Notes: a model not told the origin generated them from the letters alone. A stretch of DNA of 64,000 nt from Isoetes taiwanensis (GCA_021234155.1 JAJEKV010000017.1:923467-987466); one strand, 5' to 3'; shown: positions 21,882 to 32,280, counted from the stretch's first letter. Program-made: numbers and translations.

Positions 21882-22206
21882 AGACTTCATTTTTTTGTTG
21901 TAATATTTTTAAGTATTTTAATTTATGGTGAATTGACTCAATGTATTTTGTAATGTGCAAATTATATCGTGAAATATATTAATTGAATTTCATGTAATTT
22001 TTTTATACTTAGTTTCTAATTTTTGGAAATTAATTGATCTTCCTATGATTATTTAATTTTAAATTTTTATACTCAATTCTAATTTTCTAATTTTTTTTAT
22101 TATAAATGTGATGTATTCTTTGATTTTTTAATTTATTGTATAAATATTTATTTAATATTTATTATTTATTAAATATTAAATATTAAATATTAAATATTAA
22201 ATATTA
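21882..22206. other. AT-rich spacer with (TAAAT)n
   Basis: Very AT-rich, containing several tandem TAAAT units at about 22165-22205 that run directly into the AATAG tail of the antisense LINE. No gene seen. Confidence 0.6.
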
Positions 22207-23489
22207 ATAGAATAGAATAGAATAGATTTTTTAGCGTCCACGGAGACCGATTGGCCTATGGAACCCAAACAAAAAGAGAGCAGCAAGCGTATTACTGACA
22301 TGATTAAAAAACCCCACCTGGGGTTTCGAGGGAAAACCTTTAGCAATAATAAGTATGTCGGCACGCTGCACAATTGTAGAGGCGCTCAATACCGCCCCGG
22401 AGGACACAAAACGTCCGGCATCCATAACCTCCGAGGTATGACCCCAACAAACCCAACCACCGGTATTCAATAACTCATGCAACGGTTGGCGAGGGCACTA
22501 GTAATCGAACATACCGCTCGGATATGGGGGCAAACGGGCAAATCTGAGGGCATGATATTCATCCTCAATGGCTCTCGGTGGCAACAACAAAAGCCTTTGC
22601 TCGTGCTTCCCAAGCCCAACGCTTTGTCTCCAATCGGGAGGCGATGTGCACGCAAGTCACGAATGGAAGCTATAACTCCGGCTTCTTCATGGGCAACCGG
22701 GTGTACAAAATCACCGTGTGGGCCTCGCTAGCCTAGGATTGACTTGTGGCGATAGTGTGCCCGGCTTAACATGCGTCGAGTATCGCATCCCGTGAGCTTA
22801 TGAAGGAAAGTAGCATCTAGGTACAAAATTTTAAGTGCCTTGTGATCTTTCTTTGTCCTCACATGTGCGCATTTGTTTGCTCCCACATCCCAAAGAACCA
22901 CCGAAGCTTGCTTGTCCTTCCAAAGAAGCTTTCAGGTTTGGGGACCCATCGCCATGGCCAAAGCAAGGTTGTGCAAATGTGTATCACCCATAGCGACCAC
23001 CTTCTGAAGTAAATGATATGGCGCTCCAATGCGGCCGCTGAAGGTAGAAAAACCTCTCCCCTGAGTATGATCTGGTATGGAACCGGACTTTACCTCAAGG
23101 GCTGCCAAGAAGGCTTTCTACACCCTTTCCGAGGTCATTCCAGGTGTTGAGGGATATCACCGACCCCACATTTCCCCCATACAAAAGGACCGTCCAACCA
23201 AGGCCCTAAACAAAGTGTGGATGGCCCCTGTGCATACAACTCTGCCTTGTGGGCGGTTGTTCCGCATGGCATATATTGCTTTCCAACCCAATGGACCCTA
23301 AACCCGATGGCGGCATCCCAATGGGTGGTAGTAGAGAACTTCGATCCCTAAGTACTTGTAGGCTCGAGCCACCTACATCTTGTCCTTGGTAAGTGAATGA
23401 GGGAAGCCTTGGTCGACGGATGATGAAACTAGCAAAGACTCTAGTTTTGACCAAGTTAACTTCGCATGCCGATGAATCGGCAAAAAGTG

Positions 23490-24412
23490 TCAAGAGCATC
23501 TAGGTGACGGCATGTCCTCTAGAGTATAGACCAAGAGGTTGACATAGTCAGCATATATGAGTTGCCAGATTGTGTGATGCATGAGACTGGCGCCCGCACT
23601 TCCATGCTCAGAGAGCCAATCTTCCAGCTGGTCAATGTATAGGCCAAAGAGTGTGGGGGAGAGGGCGCAACCCTGACACACTCCAATACTTCACCGACAA
23701 CGGGCTGTCCCGACGATGTGATAACACCGAGCATGCCCTCAGATAGCCTATATAATCGCATTTCTCGCAAGTCAAGAGGGGTCCATAATGCCGCCAGTGC
23801 CGTCCCATAACCTCGCCCCGGCACTGTGTCAAAAGCTTTTGCGAAATCCACGAAACAACAGTACAGGTTTTGTTGGTGATTCCTGCTATCCTCAATCAAT
23901 GTGCGCAGAGTGAAGATATGATCAATGGTGGAATGCCTGGGCCGAAAACCTGCCTGTGTGAGAGCTCGCACATCTGCCTCCTCTGCCCATATTGTCAGCC
24001 GCTGCTCAAGGATGCCAGCCAACAGTTTTGCAAAGTGAGAGCTGACCATAATAGTACGATAGTTGGCCGGGCATTGAGGGTCCCCTGCCTTGTATATGGG
24101 CACAACTCTACTAGTGGTCCACTGCGGAGGGAAGCCTTCGTGCAAGGCTTTATTGAATAATGCCGTGAGGACAGGCACCAGTGGAGGCCCAACCCATTTC
24201 AGAGGTTCCGCCTGCATGCCATTTAAATCTGCTGCCTTCCCATTAGCTAGATGTTGTAGGCCCATGATGACATCCCCCTCTGTAATGACCAGAGCCATGC
24301 CTATCTGTGGAGGGACTGATGTCCGGCCCCCGAGCGGGTCGTAAAGCTGTTGCAAATACTGTACCCATTGCTCCGAGGTGATGTTCCCTGTGGGCTGTGC
24401 AATCTTGCTCAA
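23490..24412 (-). pseudogene. LINE reverse transcriptase, frameshifted
   Basis: The frame 24412-23519 (297 codons) carries LANGKAADLNGMQAEPLKW, FPPQWTTSRVVPIYKAGD, QAGFRPRHSTIDHIFTLRTL and the motif A block FVDFAKAFDTVP. Motif B and C lie in another frame at 23681-23490: QGCALSPTLFGLYIDQLEDW and IYADYVNLL. The catalytic YADD box therefore reads YADY, with the second Asp replaced by Tyr, so the enzyme would be dead even if the frameshift were ignored. The linker upstream (24879-24409) has NRWFDDECQELK, a motif also found as KSWFDKDCKIARAK in the sense LINE at 29.9 kb, which confirms the relation. Confidence 0.85.
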
Positions 24413-24851
24413 GACCCTTCTCCAGAATGTCTTGGGGTGCCGATCCAGGAGACATCTGTTGCTGATGCTCTATGAGGTATCTGGCTTTCGTGTTCTTGAG
24501 GAAGGAGCGGTATTGACTGATGGCATGTGGGAGGGGAGGTGGGATCAGTGACTTGCCGGAGTGTGCGTTTGAGCTCCTGACACTCATCATCGAACCACCT
24601 GTTGCGGGGGAAGGTGGTAGCGCCCGAGGTTCGTCGTGAGCGGCCTCTCCCAAAGCATCTCTCAGCAGCTGTCAGAAGCAGGTGAGTCAGCTGAGCAGAT
24701 TGTTGTTGAAGTGTGGGGAATTGCAGCAGTCCTGCCAGGTCATGCTCAAGCAACTGGGCATAGGTCCCTGCACGGTTGTAGTCCAGGCGCAGCTGGGCCA
24801 CCTGGGGTGTTGAGGCAGTAGATGCATGGGGAGCTTGCCAATGGAGATGCA

Positions 24852-25419
24852 CGAACAGGGGCTGATGGTCCGAGTCCACTTCCTCGTCCCGGGTGTCTAT
24901 TCCAATGGGAAAATGGGTAACCAGGTGCAGATCCTATTCCTCAACCAGTAGATAATCCACCACGTTGGAGCCGCCCCCTTGGTTCTCCTGTCTACAAGTG
25001 CAGCCGCTGGAAGATGGCCATTGTGCCAACCCATTACAAATAACCAGGTCAAAGATACTACCCAGCAACAACAACTGCCAGCCATAGTGCGAAATATGGT
25101 TGTCGTCTGATACCCTTGACCAAGCCACCTCTGCGGGGTTCAACTGCAAGACGTCCTCTGCCAGGGGCTCAAATTTTGGGACCTGCTCGGCTCCTGTGCG
25201 TGCATTAAAGTCGCCAAGCAACATAACCTTGCCCAACTGTTTGTGCTGCTGTATGTCATTATATAGATCGACATAGGGCTCCAATCTATCCACATCCGAA
25301 TGAGTGTTATAAAAGTTGCTCTCGGCATGTGGAAAGTAGCATGCTGCTATGAAGAGAATGCTGCCACTGTCATGCTGCATGCGCACCCAGTGGAGTTGCA
25401 ACAGGATTTGCATCTTCAT
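24852..25419 (-). pseudogene. LINE endonuclease domain (EEP), partial
   Basis: The minus-strand frame 25419-24934 (161 codons) contains IAACYFPHAESNFYNTHSDV, the catalytic-loop motif GDFNARTG, a GxxLLLLGxxFDLVICNG segment and SNVVDYLLV. The following frame begins with the SDHQPL motif that holds the final catalytic Asp-His. These are the C-terminal half motifs of exonuclease-endonuclease-phosphatase endonucleases, which nick target DNA for target-primed reverse transcription. The N-terminal half is missing, cut at the copia junction. A frame change separates VVDYLLVEE from SDHQPL. Confidence 0.8.
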
Positions 25420-26152
25420 GCTTAAATATTTTAAGCATGTTTTCTATGTGTTTGCTTTGCTTCAATTTCAGAGTTTTTTTCTCTCTGTCTCTTAAGACCT
25501 CGATTCCAAAGAACTGTTTTAGTTCACCTAAGCCTGTCATTTTAAACCTTGCTTTCAACAACCCTTTGCAGTGGTCCATGCACCTTATATTGTTTGCAAA
25601 CATTATACAGTAATCCACATACAGTGCTATGATGCAAAAATTGTTGCCATCTTCAAACCTATATAAATTTCCATCATTTTTTAAATTTTCAAAGCTTTGC
25701 TCTCTCAAAAATTGATCTATACACAAGTACCATTCCCTTGGTGCCTGTTTAAGTCTATAGACAACTCTGTCAAGTTTCCAAATTTTATTCTCACTTGTAT
25801 TAAATTCTGGAGCTTGTCTCATGTATACATCACCATCAAGTTTTGCATTAAGAAAGGCTATCTTCACGTCCATGTGATGTATCTCTAAGTCTAAAGCATT
25901 AGCAATACTGAGCAAAATTCTAATACTTGTTAGTTTTACAATAGGAGAATAGGTCTCCTCGTTATATGTTCCCCTTTTTTGTGTATATCCCTGTGCTACC
26001 AGCCTAGCTTTATACTTCTTACTGCCATCTGCACATTCTTTTATTCTATAAATCCATTTGCTTCTTATAATGTTGTGGCCAATTGGTTCTGCAACTTCTT
26101 CATAAGTTTGAGTGTGTTTGAAGGTATCTAATTCCTCCTGCATGGCATGCAT
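25370..26152 (-). pseudogene. Copia reverse transcriptase, truncated, YVDD to YVDY
   Basis: The 260-codon frame begins MQEELDTFKHTQTYEEV and runs through IIRSKWIYRIKECADGSKKY, KARLVAQGYTQKRGTYNEET, IHHMDVKIAFLNAKLDGDVY (motif A), YRLKQAPREWYLCID and ALYVDYCIMFANN. The catalytic YVDD is YVDY. It continues to GELKQFFGIEV and HEDANPVATPL, where homology to copia ends at about 25420. The final few codons are read from the fused LINE sequence. The rest of RT and RNase H is absent. Confidence 0.9.
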
Positions 26153-26242
26153 CCATTTTTTACTTTCTATTGTTGCTAAAGCCTATTCAAAAGTAGTAGA
26201 AATTGTTGCGTCATCCATGATAGCTAAAATTTGATCAATGTC

Positions 26243-27446
26243 CTATTGATCCAATTCATTTCCTAGATTCTCCAATCTCTTACTTCTTCCCTTTTCAATT
26301 CTGCCATATACATCATTATTTATTCTTGCTTCTTCAAGCAACCTTTCAGTCTGTGTTTTTCTTTTTCTGTGACTTGCAGTTTTAGTGGGGTTCATCTCAT
26401 GATGTTCTGCTTGAGCATCTTCAATATTCCTGATATTTTCCATTTGGTCATTGTCAAGTGTCCCATCCATTTCATTATCTGAATCCACGTCTATATCTTG
26501 CTGTTTTGTATGATTCTTGATATTTTCTTGTGGCTCCCTGTTCATTTCATCTTTTTTAATTCTGTCTTTATATAAACTTCCCTCATCAAAAATCACATCT
26601 CTGCTGATAATGATATCTCTGGCTTCTGGCACAAATATTCTATATCCCTTGGTTTCCTCATCATAACCTACTAGATAGCCAACTTTTCCTTTGCTATCTA
26701 ATTTCTTTCTCAGCTCATCAGGAATATGAAAATAAACATTGCAACCATAACTTCTGAACATACTATAGTATATATTATTTTTAGTATTAGACCGGAGAAG
26801 ATCAGATACATTACCTTTCAAACTTGAAGGTGGTAGTTTGTTTTGAATCAAGGTTGCATTCCTCGATGTTTCTTCCCACAAGAAATTTGGTAGGCCACTT
26901 CCTTTGATCATTGATCTAACAACATTCATGAGTGTTTTGTTTTTCCTCTCTGCTACACCATTTTGCTGAGGGCTAAACCTGCATGTAAGTTGTCTTTTTA
27001 TGCCATTAGATACGCAAAAGACCTTGAATTTGTTTGATAAGTACTCTCCTCCTCTGTCTGACCTAATGCATTTCAATTTTAATCCAGTTTCTCTTCCATA
27101 AAAGAACCTTCCTTCTTTCCATTTCAAGAACATATTGTTTAAAAGCACTTAAGGCTTGAGATTTTTGGGTTAAGCAATAACACTTGCATTTTCTGCTATT
27201 ATCATCAATAAAAGTAATAAAATACCTTTTGTTTGTTCTTCCTCTTACATTAAGAGGTCCACATAAATCAGTATGTACTAATTCCAGTACACTACTGGAT
27301 CTAGTTTTTGATTTTTGAAATGGCAGTCTGGTAATTTTCCCAAGCATGCAACCTTCACAAATAAACTTGTTAGCTTTTGGATCTTTGCAATCAATCCATC
27401 CCTTTTGAGCTAAGAACTTTAAATTGTTGTGATGAGTGTGTGCCAA
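26243..27446 (-). pseudogene. Copia integrase, two overlapping frames
   Basis: The frame 27446-27063 starts in the GAG-pre-integrase/zinc region (LKFLAQKGWIDCKDP, CEGCMLGKITRLPF) and includes LVHTDLCGPLN, the first catalytic Asp. The frame 27148-26243 (301 codons) holds IRSDRGGEYLSNKFK (second Asp) and FSPQQNGVAERKNKTL (Glu), then the family segments YGCNVYFHIPDELRKKLD and GYLVGYDEETKGYRIF. All three DDE residues are present but they sit in two frames, with a break near 27100. The C-terminal part has an acidic region and a charged tail, as usual before the RT. Confidence 0.85.
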
Positions 27447-28045
27447 ATTTCAAAGTCCGTTACTGTTACAGAAAAAATAGTGTCATGAGCCATGTTATCT
27501 AACTGAAAAAGATTTCCAACCCCTCTTGCAAGGAACTTCATTTCATTTCCATAAAAGTTTTTACAAGCATCAGAGTCAAAGGTGACTCTATAACCTAGAT
27601 CCATAAGTTGATTGACAGAAATTAAATTCTTGACTATAGTAGGCACACAAAGAACATTCTCAATGTCTATGGCATTTCCTTTCAAGTCAAGCAGCTGCAA
27701 CAACCCTTTGCCTTCTATTTTTTGCAATGCACCATTTCCTACTTGTATATTTCTTGAGTAGGTTCCTCCAACATTTTTAAGTAGATCAGTAGTGTGAACT
27801 ACTGATCTTTCAGCTCCACTATTAATTACAAGGGCACAAGATTTATTAGTTTCAATTTTATCAAAAATAAGAGGTACCTCATCTTCATCCTCAACTTCAG
27901 ATTTTGTAATGTCCTCTTGCTCTCTTGTGACATATGCCCCTGCAGCTCTGCCACCATGTCCTCTTGGAGCAGAGGTTCTTCCTCCTCTAGTATTTATTCC
28001 TCTTCCTTTTCCAAAATCCTTTGGAGTAGGGCATTTAGATGCCAA
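27419..28045 (-). pseudogene. Copia protease region, catalytic Asp changed
   Basis: The 208-codon minus frame has a basic Gly/Arg-rich tract (GKGRGINTRGGRTSAPRG), then an aspartic-protease core reading ALVINSGAERSVVHTTDLL. In the family the motif is LDSGA and the Asp is the catalytic residue. Here it is Asn. Further on VLCVPTIVKNLISVNQLMDL is the conserved post-protease segment. The frame then shifts before the GAG-pre-integrase block. A self-cleaving polyprotein would not be processed with this change. Confidence 0.75.
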
Positions 28046-28760
28046 GTGTCCGCTTAAACTTAGATTTGGTATAGCAATTAATTTCTTTGTTCAACTTTGG
28101 ATAATTGTTCTTAAAGTGTCGGACGTTCATGACAATAAAAGCAAGTTCTGTTATCAGTCTTATTCTTCCCTTTTTTTCCAGCATAAATATTTTCAGTGGA
28201 ATTATCCTCATCTTCTCTCATTTCAGTTCAATTTCTATTCTCAAGATTTGTTCAGTCTCTTCCCTGGATTTAGCCACATTTCTAATGAACGGAGAAAGCT
28301 GCACATTTTCCACAAGAGATCTAGCTATGGCAAGGATTTGGTGCCTATCATCCTTAAGCTTGAGTTTTCTTTATTCCTTTTCAAGTAAATCAATCTCAGA
28401 GGATGTCTTTTCCTCATAGTATTTTAGCAGAAATATCCACATTTCTCTAACAGTCATATTTCTCAACTTCAATCTAATTGTAGGACTAACTTTTGAGGTG
28501 ATTATCCCTTGTGCCTCCTTTTGCTTTGCAAACAGACTTCTGACAGTACCACCACTTGTGTTGATTGTGGCTGATATTCCTCCAGAGGTAATACCTTCAG
28601 TACCAACTTCTGCAATATTAGTATTTGCAGGGCTCCTTTCACCTGACCTTATATTAGTACTTATTGCAGTACTACTTTGTGCCTCATTGTCACTTAATGG
28701 ATCAACGAGTTCCCAAATATCTTCCACCTCCAAGATATGCTTGATAGCATCCTTCCACAC
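28045..28760 (-). pseudogene. Copia gag with degraded zinc knuckle
   Basis: The frame 28760-28371 begins MWKDAIKHILEVEDIWELVD, the N-terminal gag signature of plant copia (UBN2-type), and continues to KLRNMTVREMWIFLLKYYEE. Frames towards 28045 give an ELKERTLKI-like helix and a degraded CCHC knuckle (CFYCHERPTL..), followed by a second knuckle remnant in HLASKCPTPKDF at the start of the next frame. At least one frameshift lies between 28370 and 28050. Gag would form the virus-like particle. The normal first part of gag upstream of WKDAIKH is missing. Confidence 0.7.
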
Positions 28761-28921
28761 CTGAAATCCAAATCCTCCTTCATGGCATCCGTACGGGTGC
28801 TAGGATCATACCTTGAGGAGGTCATGGACATGCGAGATCAGCTATGTCCTCAGGCACGCGCTTGACATGTATATATATAGTTCCTCTACATCGCCTAGTT
28901 CCTCTACACCATCGTTTTCGT

Positions 28922-29178
28922 ATGACTCGATCCAAGGCGAAGTCTGCTGGCTCGCCAGGGAAGGGATCCATCGAATATGAAGGGGATTTTCAGGGTATAT
29001 CATTGCTATGCTCCAGGAACTAAAAGATCAGATGGTTAACCTACAGAAGACAGTCGATAGTTTGGTCTCACAAAACGCTGAATTACAGAGGCAAAACGCA
29101 GACCTGCAAGCACAAAACATGGAATTGGTAACATTGATAAAAAAACCAGGTTCTGCACCCACTCAGTTGTTTGCTTAA
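28922..29178 (+). pseudogene. LINE ORF1-like coiled-coil fragment
   Basis: From ATG at 28922 the plus strand encodes MTRSKAKSAGSPGKGSIEYE and then, after a frame change near 29000, AMLQELKDQMVNLQKTVDSL followed by VSQNAELQRQNADLQAQN and MELVTLIKK, ending at a stop at 29176-29178. Heptads with Leu/Val/Met at a and d make a clear coiled coil. A basic N-terminus plus coiled coil is typical of LINE ORF1 or gag-type RNA-binding proteins. The nucleic-acid-binding part is absent and the endonuclease frame follows directly, so ORF1 seems internally deleted. Confidence 0.45.
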
Positions 29179-29703
29179 ATTAGAGCTCAACAAATACATA
29201 GTGTTTCTAGCCATCTGTTATTATGCGCCTCTACAGATGAAGATCTATCAACATGATGGTTACGACAGGACCAACCCATTCCATGACCTGACAAAAGAAG
29301 TAGCTGCTCTTCAAGATCTTGGGGAGGTCATAGTAGTCGGTGATTTCAACGCCAGGACTGGGAATTTGCAAACGGTAACATATGAAAGACCGCATGATAT
29401 CCAGCTTCGGGGAGGCAAATGATGCCCCCTATTTTTTGAGAATCGTCAGACCGTGAAACTAATTGCATGGGCAACTTACTCCTGGATTTTGGCACAACAT
29501 GTCATCTGAAAATTCTTAATGGCACAGCCACATATCCATCCTCAAAAGGTTTTACTTGCTACACGCATAGTGGGGCCAGTGTTATCGATTATGTGCTTGC
29601 AAGTAGCTCAAATCTGATCCATGCCTTCAAAATTGGAAACAAAATACCGAGTCCGACCATTCACCTCTTTTTTCGAGATCACAGATGCAATCATAAAAAG
29701 TGA
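29171..29703 (+). pseudogene. LINE endonuclease, C-terminal part, two frames
   Basis: The first frame, 29171-29422, holds FLAICYYAPLQMKIYQHDGY and VIVVGDFNARTG, where the GDFNARTG loop carries catalytic Asp and Asn. The second, 29467-29703, holds LKILNGTATYPSSKGFTCYT and SGASVIDYVLASSS. A further single-base frame change is needed to read the terminal SDHSPL motif near 29653, which holds the last catalytic Asp-His. The domain matches the antisense copy motif for motif. The N-terminal half is missing. Confidence 0.8.
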
Positions 29704-29864
29704 AACTAAGAGATACCACGCTCCAAGCTTGAAGCTGAAATATGACTTACATGATGTATCTGAGTAGCACCTAGAAGCACGTTTGCAAGCAACCAAGTGG
29801 GCGAAATCTACGCCGACATGTCTCACGCGACATAATTTTAGGGGCTGCAACCGCTATTTTTGGC

Positions 29865-30503
29865 TTGACAAGAGAATGCAAAAATCCAAGACAAAATAAG
29901 AGCTGGTTTGACAAAGATTGTAAAATAGCACGGGCCAAGATCCCTAAAGGGACGCTACTAAAGCCCAAATGGTACAAAACTTTGCTCAAATGGAAAAAGC
30001 ACACTTTCATGCGCCAAAGGCAGATCTCTTTGCATCAGAAACTTCAGACACACCCCAAGCTTTTCTGGAATATCATTCAGCATAAGCCCTCATCATTCCC
30101 TTTGAATCCACACGAGTTGCTTAGTTTTGTCAAAACTATTTATGATGTACCTTCGGATCAGATGGTCAATTTGACTCATCATGGAGATCTTTTCTCGGAA
30201 GATGACGTAAAACATGCATTGCAAGAAATGGCCAACGGCAAATCACCAGACCTGCAGGGTATGAGTGTGGAGCTATTCAAATGGGGTGGCAGCATAACCG
30301 TAAAGATGTTGATGATCTCATTAACAAAGGCAAAGGGTAGAAGGCTTTCCCAAACAATGGAAGGAGAACAGAGTTCACCCGATCCACAAAAAGTGGAGAC
30401 AAGAAAGTGGCCAGCAATTCTGAACTATATTGATTGGCAACACCTTCTTAAAGATTCATTTACGCCCTTGAACGCAAGTCGAAGTTTCTCGGGCGTAAGA
30501 TAA
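29865..30503 (+). pseudogene. LINE linker and RT finger region
   Basis: The 212-codon frame starts near KNPRQNKSWFDKDCKIARAK, the conserved Trp-Asp-Cys linker, and continues with KHTFMRQRQISLHQKLQTH, DVKHALQEMANGKSPDLQGM and SVELFKWGGSITVKMLMISL, the RT entry segment. It then diverges after about 30330, where the expected FPKQWKENRVHPIHKSGD-like block is readable only across frame changes. The equivalent of the next block follows in the frame from 30565. Confidence 0.75.
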
Positions 30504-30564
30504 GGGGAAACGTTCCCTATTCCAAGCTGGCTTCAGGAGAGACCACAGCACGCTAGATCATGCT

Positions 30565-31671
30565 TTGGTGCTGCGGGCCTTATTTGAGAATGCTAAAAAA
30601 CCTCGGCGCTGCCTATACTTGGCTTTCATTGACTTCTCAAAAGCTTTTGATACAGTTCCGAGGAGGAACCTGGGACAAAGAATGGAGCAATTAGGCGTGC
30701 CTTTTGAGCTCAGAGCGGCAGTTGCTCAACTCTATTCAGAAGTTATTGTGAAACTGTCAAACCAATCTGATGCAGAAATTTTGAGCACTATAGGTGTGAG
30801 GCAGGGATGCCCTTTGTCTCCGACACTATTTGGGCTCTACATAGACGAGCTGGATGAGTGGCTCAAGGAAAGGTGTCTGGTTGGAACGCATCTGGGAGAC
30901 TTCCTCATACAATTGCTGCTATATGCAGACGATGTTGTCTTAGCAGCGGCAAATAAAGAAGGTTTGCAACTGCTACTAAACAATCTGGAACTTTTCTGCA
31001 GGGAAAAAAGCATGCAGGTGAACTTGACGAAATCCAAAATTATGATAGTAGGCACCACAGACCGCCCCTCTTTTAAGTATATGGGTAAGGATCTGGAGAT
31101 CGTCAATACATACAAGTATCTTGGTTTGGAGTTTACAGCAAAATATTCATGGAAGGAATGTATTCAAAAGCGGATTTCAGGCGGTAAAACCGCGCTCTAT
31201 GCTATGCTTACTAGATGCTGGAAAGCCAACCTGGATAGTTGGTGTTTGAAGAAGCTTTTGTTTAAAACTCTGGTGCAGACTGTTGTCTTATATGGCTCGC
31301 CTATTTGGGGGCCCAGCTTATCATCTAGGCAGTGGAAACAGGTTGAAGTGGTGTTGAAGATATTTCTTAGAGAAGAATTGGGGGTGAAGACACAAACACC
31401 CTTCGCCATCATGCTGGCTGAAGCAGGTATGCTTCCGCTAGAGGTAGAAGCACTCTATCAAACAATAAATTTTGCAAATAGAGTCCGGCTACAACCTAAT
31501 CACCGTCCTTCTAAACGGGCTTTTCTTTTCACACAAACATCAGGCTGGCATTATGATTTTATGGAGTGGGCAAACAGTTGGGGTGTTACAGCAGAAAATT
31601 GGCCAGATTCAGAGCTTGGCACCCAAGATTTATTGCGTGACTCGGGCGGTGGACCGCCTCTCGGTCGATAA
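30565..31671 (+). CDS. LINE reverse transcriptase domain, open frame
   Basis: The longest convincing retroelement frame in the window (368 codons). It carries RCLYLAFIDFSKAFDTVPRR (motif A), STIGVRQGCPLSPTLFGLYI (motif B), LLLYADDVVLAAANK (motif C with both Asp), LTKSKIMIVGT and the thumb segments YKYLGLEFTAKYSWKECIQK and YGSPIWGPSLSSRQWKQVEV. The catalytic residues are intact here, unlike in the antisense LINE and the copia copy. The frame lacks the N-terminal fingers (in the upstream frame) and ends before the zinc ribbon, so the protein as a whole is still broken. It acts in target-primed reverse transcription of LINE RNA and perhaps of SINE RNA. Confidence 0.85.
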   Translation: MVLRALFENAKKPRRCLYLAFIDFSKAFDTVPRRNLGQRMEQLGVPFELRAAVAQLYSEVIVKLSNQSDAEILSTIGVRQGCPLSPTLFGLYIDELDEWLKERCLVGTHLGDFLIQLLLYADDVVLAAANKEGLQLLLNNLELFCREKSMQVNLTKSKIMIVGTTDRPSFKYMGKDLEIVNTYKYLGLEFTAKYSWKECIQKRISGGKTALYAMLTRCWKANLDSWCLKKLLFKTLVQTVVLYGSPIWGPSLSSRQWKQVEVVLKIFLREELGVKTQTPFAIMLAEAGMLPLEVEALYQTINFANRVRLQPNHRPSKRAFLFTQTSGWHYDFMEWANSWGVTAENWPDSELGTQDLLRDSGGGPPLGR

Positions 31672-32109
31672 AAGGTAGTAGAATGACGAAATACACCAAG
31701 ACATAAATCCGATGATGGTCTATGCGGACCAAGACTATTTGAAGGCTAACATGTCAAGGAATCTCAAGCACATGATTGCGGTATAGGACAAGCTCGCATC
31801 ATCTTGGTATAGAGACAGCGATGGGCAGGGGGTTCCAAGAGAGAATCGGATTTGTGTTTTCTTCAGACCAACAGCACTAGAGGATGAGACACACGCATTT
31901 CTGCTACGATGTTCGCATACTTTGGATATTCGTGGATAAGTTTGGAATTGATGAATCGCGTGTCTTGATATCGTCCTTAGCATGAGGCCACACGATCTTG
32001 GTTTGTATATCAAGGCAGTGGACTCTCATCGTAGTTTGCTTATGAGAATTAATCAAATGTAAATATTTTCTGCTCCATGACCTTCAAGGTCCAATGTGGG
32101 CATGATCAA

Positions 32110-32145
<36 letters not shown>

Positions 32146-32280
32146 TTATTTCATGATGATGTATACTTGTACAGTTTGACAACATTCTTATTACTGCCAC
32201 GGTTTTTTCCTCGAAAATCCTTCTAGGGGTTTTTAACCTGCATAAAGAATAAGTTTGCTCCTCTCCCATAGATTCTCAGT
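31672..32280 (+). mobile_element. LINE C-terminus and 3' UTR
   Basis: A frame at about 31795-31940 reads SWYRDSDGQGVPRENRICVF and then TALEDETHAFLLRCSHTLDI, a Cys-His ribbon (R-x-C, E-x-x-H, L-x-x-C) seen at the C-terminus of such LINEs; one Cys of the first pair seems lost. The 3' UTR follows. A (TTA)n run lies at about 32107-32140. The conserved upstream phrase and hairpin are at 32168-32238. Minor frames on the minus strand here are chance. Confidence 0.65.

Larger units (their letters stand above)
22207..25419 (-). mobile_element. RTE-like LINE, antisense, 5'-truncated, 3' complete
   Basis: Read on the minus strand, the order is the C-terminal part of an apurinic-type endonuclease (25419-24850), a linker, reverse transcriptase (24412-23500), a C-terminal region (to about 22900), a 3' UTR and a (TCTAT)n-type tail at 22207-22225. 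The 3' end carries the family box CCATAGGCCAATCGGTCTCC followed by GTGGACGCTAAAA at 22226-22264, and the upstream phrase TTGTGCAG..CATACTTATTATTGC with a CGAAACCCC..GGGGTTT hairpin at about 22300-22375. The lineage is non-L1 (RT signature FVDFAKAFDTVP, GLYIDQLEDWL). The 5' end joins copia sequence at about 25420 with no remaining ORF1. Confidence 0.85.
25420..28775 (-). mobile_element. Ty1/copia retrotransposon, antisense, broken and LTR-less
   Basis: On the minus strand the order gag - zinc knuckle - protease - GAG-pre-integrase - integrase - reverse transcriptase is that of Ty1/copia (integrase before RT). Frameshifts split it into at least six frames. The element stops inside RT at about 25420, lacks the RNase H and 3' LTR, and is joined there to LINE sequence. 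At the gag end it stops at about 28775 with no recognisable 5' LTR or primer-binding site. It is thus a fragment truncated at both ends. Confidence 0.9.
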
